DNA of 10,579 bases from Saccharofermentans sp. (GCA_024695565.1 JAILHX010000068.1:1-10579); one strand, 5' to 3'. Positions 1 through 6,913 are shown, numbered from the stretch's first letter. A program made the numbers and translations. The notes: generated by a model not told the origin, from the sequence alone.

Positions 1-1024
1 TGTCCTCATTACAGCTTAAGACTCCTGAACTAAAAGAGCTGTCAAATACAAAAGGATCTTCAGTAGTACTGCTCGACAGGAAATATGGTGTGTACCAGTT
101 GGTATCGATAACAGTCTGTGGCGTCATGGTGTCGAGATCGAACTTCATGATATTTCCGAGTGAATCGATCTTACACATATCGCCATTAGCGGTTACAGTG
201 TATTCACCGATGTTAAATGAATCATCACCCGTATTCTCAAAAGCATTCTTCCCCTTAAGCTGCCCGTTGTTAATATCGAATTCCATGGTAATGAGTTCGC
301 CTTTTTCATAGCCAACCGCGAACATGGTGTCCGTGCCTTTGTCTATTGAAAAACTGTCAAAGAACGAGACGCTTAATGCCGACAGATCAAATTCCGTTAC
401 GATCTCATTATCCTTAAACAACAGGAGCTGCCAGCTCATCATGCCGCCGTTATAATCATCACTCAGTATCGCAACTGCATATTCACCTACATAGCTGATA
501 CTAAAAACACCTGCTCCGCTATGCACTACCTTTTTTGTTTCTTCGTTGAAAAAAGGTTTCATATCCGTAACTTCACCGGTCACGGCATCAACAGTAATAA
601 AAGCATAATCCGGTTGTACTACACCCGAACCATAATGAACGACTGCGTTGATCTGATTTTCTTCGGAATCAACAGCGATTGAATAAACGCTTGTGAAATA
701 GACGCTCTCCGGATAATCGATCGTTTGATGGATGACATTGTTTCCATCTAAATCATAGACATCAAGGATCGTCTTTGAAGAACCCCACATATCATTGGAA
801 TAGCAATACACGGAATAGATCCTGTCTCCGCCGGCTGATATAAGGTTCGCCCCAAGCTGGGAACCGGGTTTCAGATCCCTTGTAATCTCGAACCTGGTTG
901 TCTCATACCACGGATCATCTGCTTTTACCACATTGGAACTCTTCTTGCCTGACGAACAAGACATAAGCATAGGCATCAAAACAATGATAGCCATAGAAGC
1001 TGCCAGTAATCTGAATTTACTCAT
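1..1024 (-). CDS. Secreted lipoprotein, probable beta-propeller-like, C-terminus outside window
   Basis: The reading frame is open from the ATG at 1024 down to the window edge, giving 341 codons with no stop, so the 3' end is missing. The N-terminus is a lipoprotein signal peptide: basic MSKFR, a hydrophobic stretch, then lipobox L20-M-S-C23, followed by a Ser/Lys-rich tether (SSGKKSS). The protein should be lipid-anchored on the outer face of the membrane. The mature part is rich in short strands with Asp/Gly turns, such as VYDLDGNN, MCKIDSLGNI and MKFDLDTM, which resemble blades of a beta-propeller; this fold is an inference. No catalytic motif is recognised. A GGGGA-like ribosome site lies about 8 nt before the start. 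It is divergent from the SUKH/CbrC operon and shares no obvious function with it. Function unknown. Confidence 0.85.
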   Translation of the reverse strand, partial: MSKFRLLAASMAIIVLMPMLMSCSSGKKSSNVVKADDPWYETTRFEITRDLKPGSQLGANLISAGGDRIYSVYCYSNDMWGSSKTILDVYDLDGNNVIHQTIDYPESVYFTSVYSIAVDSEENQINAVVHYGSGVVQPDYAFITVDAVTGEVTDMKPFFNEETKKVVHSGAGVFSISYVGEYAVAILSDDYNGGMMSWQLLLFKDNEIVTEFDLSALSVSFFDSFSIDKGTDTMFAVGYEKGELITMEFDINNGQLKGKNAFENTGDDSFNIGEYTVTANGDMCKIDSLGNIMKFDLDTMTPQTVIDTNWYTPYFLSSSTTEDPFVFDSSFSSGVLSCNED

Positions 1025-1065
1025 ATAAAATTCCCCAAATATTAAATTCCTAAAATCCCACTAAC

Positions 1066-1095
1066 ATAATACAACCACTTCGTCACAAAAAACAA
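1066..1095 (-). promoter_or_regulatory. Putative sigma-A promoter for the lipoprotein gene
   Basis: On the minus strand, TTGTTT (1090-1095) and TATTAT (1066-1071) are separated by 18 nt, about 40 nt before the lipoprotein ATG. The match is reasonable but predicted by eye only. Confidence 0.45.
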
Positions 1096-1121
1096 CTTGT
1101 AAATATAAATTAGCACTCCCG

Positions 1122-1152
1122 TTGTCAAGATTTCTTTACCGGATGATATAAT
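1122..1152 (+). promoter_or_regulatory. Putative extended -10 promoter for the SUKH-CbrC-glycosylase operon
   Basis: A perfect TATAAT at 1147-1152 is preceded by TGA (1144-1146), which makes an extended -10. TTGTCA at 1122-1127 is a candidate -35, but its 19-nt spacing is long, so the extended -10 probably does most of the work. Transcription would start near 1159, leaving a leader of about 75 nt. Confidence 0.55.
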
Positions 1153-1173
1153 TACTTTATCTGAGGGCAGCCT

Positions 1174-1201
1174 TGGTTGTTTTTTGAACCGGAAGCAACC
1201 A
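1174..1201 (+). promoter_or_regulatory. Leader stem-loop upstream of SUKH-like gene
   Basis: TGGTTG (1174-1179) pairs with CAACCA (1196-1201). The stem extends inward through G-U and A-U pairs to about 11 bp, closing a 6-nt loop at 1185-1190. It lies in the predicted 5' leader, between the promoter and the ribosome site. No U-run follows, so it is not an intrinsic terminator. It matches no riboswitch class I know. It could be an mRNA-stabilising or regulatory hairpin, or chance. Confidence 0.35.
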
Positions 1202-1235
1202 CTTTCTAAGTAGATGAATATGGAGAATAGGAATT

Positions 1236-1796
1236 ATGTATGATCAGCAGAAAAAAGAAGCTTTGATGGACATGTCAAAGGAGATCAAGTACAGCGCGGT
1301 TCATGTGGATTTCTTATCCGATCGCGATGTTGAGATACTGACCAAGATAGGAATTCCCGATTCGCTGTCGCCCTATATTGATATTGAATCAGAGGAGAAA
1401 TTCGGCGGCTATTCGCTTTTTGACAGAGTAAATATCTATGAGAAGTATCCGCTGGATAATGAAGCATTTAAGGGACTGTGCCTGATCGGCAGATGCGGCG
1501 ACGGATATATCGTTATCACAAGAGACGGAGAAGTAAAGTTTTTCGCTGTAGCTACAGGAGAACTCTTGCCTATTAATAAGTCATTGGATGCATTCCTTGA
1601 TTGCGCATATGAGTACTCGCAATTTGTAGATTCGATTCAAGAGAAGTACGGAGACGGAGCTTATATTGACGGCGAATATTCAGAAGAAGATGTCGATTCG
1701 CTGAAAGATGCTCTTAGCAAGATTGATGAGACGGCTGTTGAAGAAGGTTTTTGGGCAGACGAGTTAGTAAATCTCATAGACAGTATCGAGAGCTGA
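1236..1796 (+). CDS. SUKH-family (SUKH-4-like) immunity-type protein
   Basis: This is a soluble, acidic protein of 186 aa with no signal peptide or membrane segment. The layout resembles SUKH-4: an N-terminal LSDRDVEILTKIGIP segment (like the 'FL..vGLP' opening of that family), a central strand pair GDGYIVITRDGEVKFFAV around residues 88-105, and INKSLDAFLDCAYEY at about 113-127, corresponding to the 'vN.SL..F' helix. The C-terminal 50 residues are strongly acidic. SUKH proteins are best known as immunity proteins that bind polymorphic or contact-dependent toxins in the cytoplasm, although some have other roles. The ATG at 1236 follows GGAGAATAGGA; an in-frame ATG ten codons later is possible. 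No toxin gene is adjacent. It is first in an operon with the CbrC-like gene, 29 nt downstream. The family call is from motif recognition, not an alignment. Confidence 0.65.
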   Translation: MYDQQKKEALMDMSKEIKYSAVHVDFLSDRDVEILTKIGIPDSLSPYIDIESEEKFGGYSLFDRVNIYEKYPLDNEAFKGLCLIGRCGDGYIVITRDGEVKFFAVATGELLPINKSLDAFLDCAYEYSQFVDSIQEKYGDGAYIDGEYSEEDVDSLKDALSKIDETAVEEGFWADELVNLIDSIES

Positions 1797-1825
1797 CTTG
1801 CCAGATTGATTATTGGGAGGCGCAT

Positions 1826-2347
1826 ATGATTCCGACATTTAAGTATCATCCTGATCCGATTTCCACCAATGCTTTTACGCAGGGTGAACCCCAAACATGT
1901 GAATGCTGCGGCAAAGAGACTGAGATATGGTATTCTTCACCTTTCTATTCAATCGAGAATGTAAAATGCCTGTGTCCTGAGTGCATTGCTAACGGAAGTG
2001 CTGCCGCAAAGTTCGACGGAGCATTCCAGGATGAATACAGTGCCGATGAAGTATCAGATCCTGCAAAACTCGATGAATTAGTTCACAGAACTCCCGGTTA
2101 TCGCGGCTGGCAGCAAGAGTATTGGCCCGCACATTGTGATGACTATTGCGCCTTTATAGCATATGTAGGATGGGACGACTTAGTTAAGACGGGCATAGAT
2201 AAAGAGATAGAAGAAACATACAAAGACGGCATCGGCGGATGGCCTCTTGAAGAGGTAAAAGAAGGTTTGACCATCGGCAGCATGGAGGGTTATTTGTTCA
2301 AGTGTCTCCATTGCGGAAAGCATATTCTGCTTTTTGATTTTGATTGA
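1826..2347 (+). CDS. cbrC: CbrC / UPF0167 family cysteine-rich protein
   Basis: This is a cytoplasmic protein of 173 aa. It opens with the family-typical FKYHPDPISTNAF and carries four cysteine clusters: C25-x-C27-C28, C48-x-C50-x-x-C53, H103-C104-x-x-x-C108 and C160-x-x-C163. Between them lies the hallmark RTPGYRGWQQEYW followed by HCDDYCAF. The clusters suggest zinc binding (inference). E. coli CbrC is a CreBC-regulated protein whose expression gives tolerance to colicin E2; the biochemical mechanism is not known to me. The start is the ATG at 1826, 5 nt after a strong GGGAGG. The frame extends 25 codons further upstream but overlaps the SUKH-like gene and has no ribosome site. Length is normal for the family. 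Its place directly after an immunity-type gene fits a defence or tolerance role against bacterial toxins. Confidence 0.88.
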   Translation: MIPTFKYHPDPISTNAFTQGEPQTCECCGKETEIWYSSPFYSIENVKCLCPECIANGSAAAKFDGAFQDEYSADEVSDPAKLDELVHRTPGYRGWQQEYWPAHCDDYCAFIAYVGWDDLVKTGIDKEIEETYKDGIGGWPLEEVKEGLTIGSMEGYLFKCLHCGKHILLFDFD

Positions 2348-2392
2348 TTCTCTCACATACTGATCTGATCAATCGGAAGAACGAATCAACTT

Positions 2393-2869
2393 ATGCTCAT
2401 ACACCCTATTGCGCCTGTTTTTGACAGCGAATCCAAAGTTCTTATTCTCGGAAGTTTTCCTTCTGTGAAGTCCAGAGAAGAGGGGTTCTTTTACGGGCAT
2501 CCCCGGAACCGGTTCTGGAAAGTCACTTCAAACGTTTTTGGTGAGGATATCCCCTGCTTGATCGAAGAGAAGAAAGCTTTTCTGCTCAGAAATCACCTGG
2601 CCTTATGGGATGTGATCGGTTCATGCAAGATAGAAGGTTCATCTGATTCAAGCATCAGGAACGTAACCGTCAATGATATTTCCGTCATATTGGATCTAGC
2701 TGATATTAAGGCAATTTACCTTAACGGCAGGAAAGCATATGAGCTCTATCAGAAGTATCTGTATCCTGTGACCTGCCGGGAAGGAATATGCCTGCCTTCG
2801 ACAAGTCCTGCAAATGCCACGTGGCGGCAGGATGACCTTATTAAAGCCTGGAGCGTGATCGCGGATTGA
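2393..2869 (+). CDS. DNA-deoxyinosine glycosylase (UDG superfamily family 6-like)
   Basis: This 158-aa protein is a likely base-excision repair enzyme that removes hypoxanthine (deaminated adenine) from DNA. Motif 1 appears as LILGSFPSVKS at residues 17-27, with a Ser where many uracil-DNA glycosylases carry a catalytic residue. It is followed by the diagnostic GHPRNRFW at 35-42, where N39 matches the position described as catalytically important in the family 6 hypoxanthine glycosylase. Motif 2 is LPSTSPAN at 134-141. Length is typical, and the protein appears intact. The ribosome site is weak (GGAAGA, about 12 nt before the ATG), which suggests it depends on read-through from the CbrC-like gene 45 nt upstream. 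Its stop codon directly abuts the stop of the convergent AraC gene. MUG/TDG-like specificity for uracil or thymine mismatches is a less likely alternative. Confidence 0.85.
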   Translation: MLIHPIAPVFDSESKVLILGSFPSVKSREEGFFYGHPRNRFWKVTSNVFGEDIPCLIEEKKAFLLRNHLALWDVIGSCKIEGSSDSSIRNVTVNDISVILDLADIKAIYLNGRKAYELYQKYLYPVTCREGICLPSTSPANATWRQDDLIKAWSVIAD

Positions 2870-3643
2870 TCAGCGGCCTTCACTCCTGAAGTTTCCGGGC
2901 GACATGCCGGTGTGCCTGGCAAACTGTCTGCAGAAATGCTCGGTGCTGTTGTAGCCGCAGATCTCGGCAATCTCTGATATCGATCTTGAAGTATATTTCA
3001 ACCGGTCTTTTGCAAGACCGATCCTCGCACTGATCACATCATCGATGGGACTTATGCCAAATGTCTCTTTGTAGAGTGTCTGAAATCTCGTCCTTCCCAG
3101 ATTGATCCTCGAAGACATCTCTTCGACGTTCCAGTCAAGTTCGGGGTGGAGCATCATATCGCGTCTTAATTCGAGAAGCTCGTGGTGGTAAGGTCTGCTC
3201 AAAAGATCAATATTCTCATCTGACAGTTTTGCAAAGAGCACCTTAAAAAGACAGAGCATCTCAGGGTTATCCGGACCCTTCTTTGCGTTGCTCTCCCACG
3301 CGATGAGCTTAAACAGATTGTGCACGAATTCAGGATCTCCCGGCGAGAAAGGTTCATTTGTCACCGGGAAGTTCTTGATGAATTCCTCATCGGTATCAAA
3401 CCTGATCCAGTCGTTCTTATAAGGCTCGCCCGGCAGTGAACTATAGTATTTTCGGTGGCCCGGAGTAAAGAGTATTACCGATTTGGCCGGGTACTGACGA
3501 AGCTCGCCATTTACCCAGAAGAGAGCGGGCGTGTGAGTATAAAGCATCTGATAACTCTCAAAGCCCGTTCTTCCAAGATCGGTGTCGTAGACAAGCCCGT
3601 CTTCGTGAAGATAACTGTATCCGGAATAAAGAACGTCGATCAT
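2870..3643 (-). CDS. AraC-family transcriptional regulator
   Basis: This 257-aa protein has the standard AraC layout. Residues 1 to about 150 form a cupin-like ligand-sensing domain (ALFWVNGELRQYPAKSVILF, then the family-typical NDWIRFD). The C-terminal double helix-turn-helix has HTH1 at about 171-196 (WNVEEMSSRINLGRTRFQTL) and HTH2 at about 221-253 (SISEIAEICGYNSTEHFCRQF, ending in GMSPGNFR). The start chosen is the ATG at 3643, preceded by AAGGAG. The open frame extends 54 codons further to 3805, but that extension has no AraC homology features, lacks a good ribosome site and would run through the putative operators. It is divergent from the MATE transporter, so it probably controls that gene and perhaps itself in response to a small molecule. 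The ligand cannot be told from sequence. Confidence 0.92.
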   Translation of the reverse strand: MIDVLYSGYSYLHEDGLVYDTDLGRTGFESYQMLYTHTPALFWVNGELRQYPAKSVILFTPGHRKYYSSLPGEPYKNDWIRFDTDEEFIKNFPVTNEPFSPGDPEFVHNLFKLIAWESNAKKGPDNPEMLCLFKVLFAKLSDENIDLLSRPYHHELLELRRDMMLHPELDWNVEEMSSRINLGRTRFQTLYKETFGISPIDDVISARIGLAKDRLKYTSRSISEIAEICGYNSTEHFCRQFARHTGMSPGNFRSEGR

Positions 3644-3723
3644 AAAGCTTCGGGCTCCTTCAAAAAGATTGCACAAAAATACAACAAATATATACGATTT
3701 TCTTATACATATGAAGTTTTGTA

Positions 3724-3790
3724 AAGGCTCGTGTGAACAATAGTTCAATTTCTTCGGACTAAATTTCATTGTTGATACATAAGGCTCGTG
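3724..3790. promoter_or_regulatory. Putative AraC operator region: two 10-bp direct repeats
   Basis: AAGGCTCGTG occurs at 3724-3733 and again at 3781-3790, a 57-bp period (about 5.4 helical turns). AraC-family proteins commonly bind direct repeats. The second copy ends inside a -10-like GATAAT (3790-3795), placing it at a plausible MATE promoter; a weak -35-like CATTGT (3767-3772) sits 17 nt upstream. The first copy lies about 80 bp before the AraC start. The repeats are exact; the operator role is inferred. Confidence 0.45.
3734..3747. repeat. 14-bp palindrome in AraC-MATE intergenic region
   Basis: TGAAC (3734-3738) and GTTCA (3743-3747) form a perfect inverted repeat around AATA. It abuts the first direct repeat copy and could be a second regulator site. 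No known motif is claimed. Confidence 0.4.
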
Positions 3791-3829
3791 ATAATCTTTG
3801 CGCACTAAACTTAAAGGAATGCAGGATCA

Positions 3830-5245
3830 ATGAGTACACTTGTACGCGACATGACGAAAGGAAACACCGTAAAACTCCTTTTGGTGTTCTCGCTTCCGAT
3901 GCTTATCGGAAACATCTTTCAGCAGCTCTATAACGTTGCCGACTCAGCCATCGTAGGACGCGGTGTCGGACCTGATGCTCTGGCAGCCGTCGGTGCCACC
4001 GGTTCTTTGTCATTCCTGTTCTTCTCATTCTGCATCGGCGTTGCGAGCGGAAGCGGAATCGTTGCTTCCAAGTATTTCGGCGCCAAGGATGACAGAAAAG
4101 TTAAGAAGGTCATCGTAAACAGCGCATACATCATGCTTGCTGCATCAGTTCTTATGGCTGTTTTGGGATATGCGCTCTCAGCTCCTATCCTGAGATTTCT
4201 TGATACGCCCGATAACATCATTGGATTATCGACCATGTATCTTCAGCTCATGTGCATCGGAATCCCCTTGATCGGAATGTACAACTACGGCTCAGCTATG
4301 CTCCGCGCTTTAGGCGATTCCATCACGCCGCTTATCTTCCTGCTCGTGTCATGCGTTATCAATATCGGATTGGATCTTCTGTTCGTAAATGTTTTCGCAT
4401 GGGGCGTATTCGGAGCAGCGGTCGCAACGCTTATCGCACAGTTCATATCAGGAATAGGATGTCTCATCTTCGCTTATCTTAAGAATGAATATTTTAAGAT
4501 CACGAAAGACATGCTCCGCCCTGACGCAAAGATCATCCGCGAGTGCATCAGAATGGGTTCCATGCTTGCTTTGCAGATGTCACTGATCGCGGTATCCTGC
4601 ATTGCTCTCCAGAGATACGTTAACGGCTTCGGCTCCATGACGGTCGCAGTATTTACCGCCGTCGGAAGATTCGAACAGATCGTTCAGCAGCCTTACAACT
4701 CACTCAGCATGGCAGTGTCCACCCATGCCGGCCAGAACCTTGGAGCGAGAAACTATAAGCGCATCAAGGAAGGCTTTAGGAAGAGCATGATCATAATGGC
4801 GGTCTTCTCTGCAATCATCCTGCCGGTCGCATTCTTCGGAGGCGAGGCAGTAATGAGGATCTTCGTTGAAGAACCCGGGATCATCACCATGGGTGCCCAG
4901 GCGCTCCGCATCACAAGCGTTTTCTACTTTGCACTCGGCACTATCTACGTCTGCCGCGGCGTATTAAACGGCATCGGCGATGCAGGTTTCTCGCTCTCAA
5001 ACGGCATAGTGGAAGTCATCGGCAGGATCGGTTTCCCGCTCCTCTTAAGCCTCTTCCCTGCAATCGGTGTCTGGGGCATCTGGCTTGCGGCAGGACTTAC
5101 CTGGTTCATCAGCGGTTTCTTCGCGCTGGTAAGATATGTCGTAAAGGTTAGAAGCAGAGATTTCATCATGGCATCTTCAGCTGCCAGGACCGAACCTTTG
5201 CACAGCAAGGCAAAAGTCACGGTAATCTCAAGCAAGGCATCCTGA
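3830..5245 (+). CDS. MATE family multidrug/cation efflux transporter
   Basis: This 471-aa integral membrane protein has about 12 hydrophobic helices in two related halves, the usual size for the family. The N-terminus carries the typical FSLPMLIGNIFQQLYNVADS (residues 20-39) and IVGR, with D38 in helix 1. The second half has GRFEQIVQQPYNSLSMAVST and AGQNLGARN. MATE proteins export cationic drugs, dyes or metabolites in exchange for Na+ or H+. The substrate cannot be told from sequence. A short hydrophilic tail of about 30 residues follows the last helix. The ATG at 3830 is preceded by AAAGGA and a closer GCAGGA. It is divergent from the AraC regulator, which suggests inducible expression. A strong hairpin lies about 55 nt after the stop. 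DinF/NorM-type subfamily is likely but not resolved. Confidence 0.95.
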   Translation: MSTLVRDMTKGNTVKLLLVFSLPMLIGNIFQQLYNVADSAIVGRGVGPDALAAVGATGSLSFLFFSFCIGVASGSGIVASKYFGAKDDRKVKKVIVNSAYIMLAASVLMAVLGYALSAPILRFLDTPDNIIGLSTMYLQLMCIGIPLIGMYNYGSAMLRALGDSITPLIFLLVSCVINIGLDLLFVNVFAWGVFGAAVATLIAQFISGIGCLIFAYLKNEYFKITKDMLRPDAKIIRECIRMGSMLALQMSLIAVSCIALQRYVNGFGSMTVAVFTAVGRFEQIVQQPYNSLSMAVSTHAGQNLGARNYKRIKEGFRKSMIIMAVFSAIILPVAFFGGEAVMRIFVEEPGIITMGAQALRITSVFYFALGTIYVCRGVLNGIGDAGFSLSNGIVEVIGRIGFPLLLSLFPAIGVWGIWLAAGLTWFISGFFALVRYVVKVRSRDFIMASSAARTEPLHSKAKVTVISSKAS

Positions 5246-5275
5246 TAAATATCCGTTACTGATCTATCCCGCTTT

Positions 5276-5290
5276 TGGGATATAATCCCA
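5276..5290. repeat. Short inverted repeat downstream of MATE gene
   Basis: TGGGAT, ATA, ATCCCA form a perfect 6-bp-arm inverted repeat just before the main terminator. The GGGAT arm can also pair with ATCCC at 5266-5270. It contains TATAAT, but no gene follows on the plus strand, so a promoter is unlikely. It may assist termination. Confidence 0.3.
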
Positions 5291-5301
5291 TCCCCATAAA
5301 A

Positions 5302-5333
5302 AAGTGCCCGGAAATCAATTTTCCCGGGCACTT
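5302..5333. terminator. Bidirectional intrinsic terminator
   Basis: AAGTGCCCGG (5302-5311) and CCGGGCACTT (5324-5333) form a perfect 10-bp GC-rich stem around a 12-nt loop. On the minus strand it is followed by a T tract (complement of 5298-5303) and serves the lipoprotein gene ending at 5356. On the plus strand TTCTTAT follows, so it can also stop MATE transcripts. It separates two convergent units. Confidence 0.85.
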
Positions 5334-5355
5334 CTTATCAGCAATTAAATACAGG

Positions 5356-5751
5356 TTATCTCTCGATCTTGCCTATCTGTCTGTCATCTGTGGTATAGAA
5401 TTCAAATGTGACAATATCGGGCCTTATCCCGTAGATTCTCTCTACTTCATCTTTAAGTTCTCTGATATCCTGCTCATAGCCTGCATTGAGCAGAAAAGAC
5501 TTCATAGCTGTGATCTGAAGTTCATCCATGTATATTGCAAAATAGTATTTGATATATATGTGATTCTCTTCAACATCAACTGTAACGTCTTTGAAGTATT
5601 CATCAAATTCAGGCTGAGCCTTGATCTCATCTGCAATTCTCTGTCTCTGTCTCGGAGTCATCCTCTCTTCAAGAGTGTTGCCGAAGAAGCACCCGGTCAA
5701 CATGAAGATGCACATGATAACAGAAACAGCACTGACAACAGCTTTACTCAT
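5356..5751 (-). CDS. Small lipoprotein of unknown function (DUF4854-like pattern)
   Basis: This 131-aa protein has a lipoprotein signal: MSKAVVSAVSVIMCIFMLTGC, with lipobox LTGC and the lipid-modified Cys at 21. The mature part is charged and mixed alpha/beta: TPRQRQRIADEIKAQPEFDEYF, the strand pair VTVDVEENHIYIKYYF, a helical segment (ELKDEVERIYG) and a final strand DIVTFEFYTTDDRQI. This helix-strand-helix-strand plan recalls short Clostridia lipoproteins of the DUF4854 type, a weak guess. The start is the ATG at 5751, after GGGAGGG; an in-frame ATG nine codons upstream lacks a ribosome site. It has its own promoter and terminator, so it is monocistronic. It lies beside two larger acidic lipoprotein genes on the same strand but shows no clear sequence relation to them. 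Confidence 0.85.
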   Translation of the reverse strand: MSKAVVSAVSVIMCIFMLTGCFFGNTLEERMTPRQRQRIADEIKAQPEFDEYFKDVTVDVEENHIYIKYYFAIYMDELQITAMKSFLLNAGYEQDIRELKDEVERIYGIRPDIVTFEFYTTDDRQIGKIER

Positions 5752-5796
5752 TCTGATTCCCTCCCCTGTTTGAAGCATTTACCAACAAACATCTCA

Positions 5797-5826
5797 ATAC
5801 TACTTGATAGTCTGTTGCTATGTCAA
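5797..5826 (-). promoter_or_regulatory. Sigma-A-like promoter for the small lipoprotein gene
   Basis: A consensus TTGACA -35 (complement of 5821-5826) and TAGTAT -10 (complement of 5797-5802) are 18 nt apart, about 45 nt before the ATG. The -35 overlaps the T tract of the terminator of the gene behind it. Confidence 0.65.
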
Positions 5827-5829
5827 TAA

Positions 5830-5858
5830 AAAGGAGCTGTCTTTTGAACAGCTCCTTT
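5830..5858 (-). terminator. Intrinsic terminator of the tyrosine-rich lipoprotein gene
   Basis: On the minus strand AAAGGAGCTGT (5848-5858) pairs with ACAGCTCCTTT (5830-5840) in a perfect 11-bp stem with a 7-nt loop, followed by a T-rich run. It lies 22 nt after the stop codon of the gene ending at 5881. Confidence 0.88.
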
Positions 5859-5880
5859 GCGGTTGAATACTAAGATCTAA

Positions 5881-6861
5881 TCAGGGCAGCGGAAGTCCGC
5901 AAGTATTCATGAAGTAATCAAGATTGCTGTCCTGACCTTCATAAGACAATGCAAGAATGAATACGTTGTCAGTAAGATAGATTCCGCCATACATTGTGTA
6001 GTAACCGTCATAGTCACATCCATTCATAAGGAAATAGCCTGAAGTGCCGTCATACTCATATGTGTAATCGCCGCTAGCATAACCGTCTTCAAACCACTCA
6101 GAGTAGTAATCGTAATAATCTTCGAATTCCCACTGGGCATCATCTGCATCGTCATAGATATAAACATATACATAGGTGTTATAGCCGTAGTAGTCGATCT
6201 CTTCGTATCCGTAGCCTTCATATTCATAACAATCCCATTCGTCTGCATCGAATGCATCATAGATGGCATCCTTATACGCATCTAATGAGAGAGGCTCGAA
6301 GCTGCAGAAACCGTATTCTGAGACATCAGAGAAGAACTTATAGATCTTTGTCAGGTTCTTAAGCTTCTTATCCTTAACGACCCACTTGTCACGCTGCAAT
6401 ACGAAATCAACTGAAAGAGTGATCTCGATCGTCTGATCCTCATCTGCACTCTCAAGAGCATCGATGTAATCGTCGATGTCTCCATCATCATCCTTAACCT
6501 CATCGTAGATATCATCATAATCAACGAGAGTGAAGATAATGTCGCAGCTGGCTTCCTTATCCTTCTTATTGGACTTAACGGACTTCTTATCGATTACATA
6601 AGTAATGCTTCCTGCAATTGCTTCGAAAACATCTTCGGTCTGCTCATTACGCTTGATGCATGACTCATAAGGAGCAAAAACATCATCGATGCCTTCATCA
6701 TCGTCCATCAGGTCAGCGATATCGTCGCTGTCCATAGATATGATAGCCTGTGCGTATTTATCTGCAGCTTCCATAACGCCCTTGTTGTCACTATTACAAC
6801 CGGCCAACGGTAACAGCATTGATACGACAAGAACAGCTGATACCAGTTTTCTCTTTTTCAT
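5881..6861 (-). CDS. Acidic tyrosine-rich lipoprotein, paralogue 1
   Basis: This 326-aa protein starts with a lipoprotein signal, lipobox L19-A-G-C22, so it is anchored outside the membrane. The mature protein is extremely rich in Asp/Glu. Residues 1 to about 200 align without gaps with the product of the next gene (start 8003), about 60% identical by hand count. Shared blocks include VFAPYE, EASCD, VDYDDIY, DDGDIDDY and KDKKLKNL, and each protein has a Cys in EASCD. From about residue 204 to 296 the protein becomes a Tyr/Asp/Gly repeat-like stretch with 25 tyrosines in 93 residues (for example YVYVYIYDD). The end (NVFILALSYEG to GLPLP) again resembles the paralogue. The start is the ATG at 6861, 8 nt after GGAGG; the frame extends nine codons further without a better site. 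The helix-then-strand build recalls DUF4878/NTF2-like lipoproteins, but I do not recognise the family. Function unknown; adhesion or surface binding is speculation. Confidence 0.88.
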   Translation of the reverse strand: MKKRKLVSAVLVVSMLLPLAGCNSDNKGVMEAADKYAQAIISMDSDDIADLMDDDEGIDDVFAPYESCIKRNEQTEDVFEAIAGSITYVIDKKSVKSNKKDKEASCDIIFTLVDYDDIYDEVKDDDGDIDDYIDALESADEDQTIEITLSVDFVLQRDKWVVKDKKLKNLTKIYKFFSDVSEYGFCSFEPLSLDAYKDAIYDAFDADEWDCYEYEGYGYEEIDYYGYNTYVYVYIYDDADDAQWEFEDYYDYYSEWFEDGYASGDYTYEYDGTSGYFLMNGCDYDGYYTMYGGIYLTDNVFILALSYEGQDSNLDYFMNTCGLPLP

Positions 6862-6888
6862 ATCCTTTACCTCCGAAAAAACTTTCAC

Positions 6889-6906
6889 CTCTCAGCAGCA
6901 CGAGAG
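6889..6906 (-). promoter_or_regulatory. 5' leader stem-loop, paralogue 1
   Basis: CTCTC and GAGAG pair around an 8-nt loop within an 18-nt footprint, 7 nt after the shared promoter element and 27 nt before the ATG. The second paralogue has a hairpin of the same footprint at the same place with different bases (8027-8044). Confidence 0.4.
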
Positions 6907-6913
6907 TTATCAA

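Noticed and set aside
90..311. A 73-codon plus-strand open frame
   Set aside because: It is antisense to the continuous lipoprotein frame on the minus strand and has no ribosome site or recognisable product.
1751..1825. Upstream start for the CbrC-like gene overlapping the SUKH-like gene
   Set aside because: The GGGAGG site and the conserved FKYHPDP opening place the start at 1826.
3644..3805. Upstream extension of the AraC regulator by 54 codons
   Set aside because: It has no ribosome site, its composition does not resemble AraC, and it covers the likely promoter/operator region; AAGGAG supports the start at 3643.
5280..5290. TATAAT as a plus-strand promoter after the MATE gene
   Set aside because: It has no -35, lies inside an inverted repeat next to a terminator, and no plus-strand gene follows.
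5275..5829. A 184-codon plus-strand open frame opposite the small lipoprotein gene
   Set aside because: It runs through a terminator and antisense to a gene with a clear signal peptide and ribosome site; the product is cysteine- and leucine-rich without domain features.
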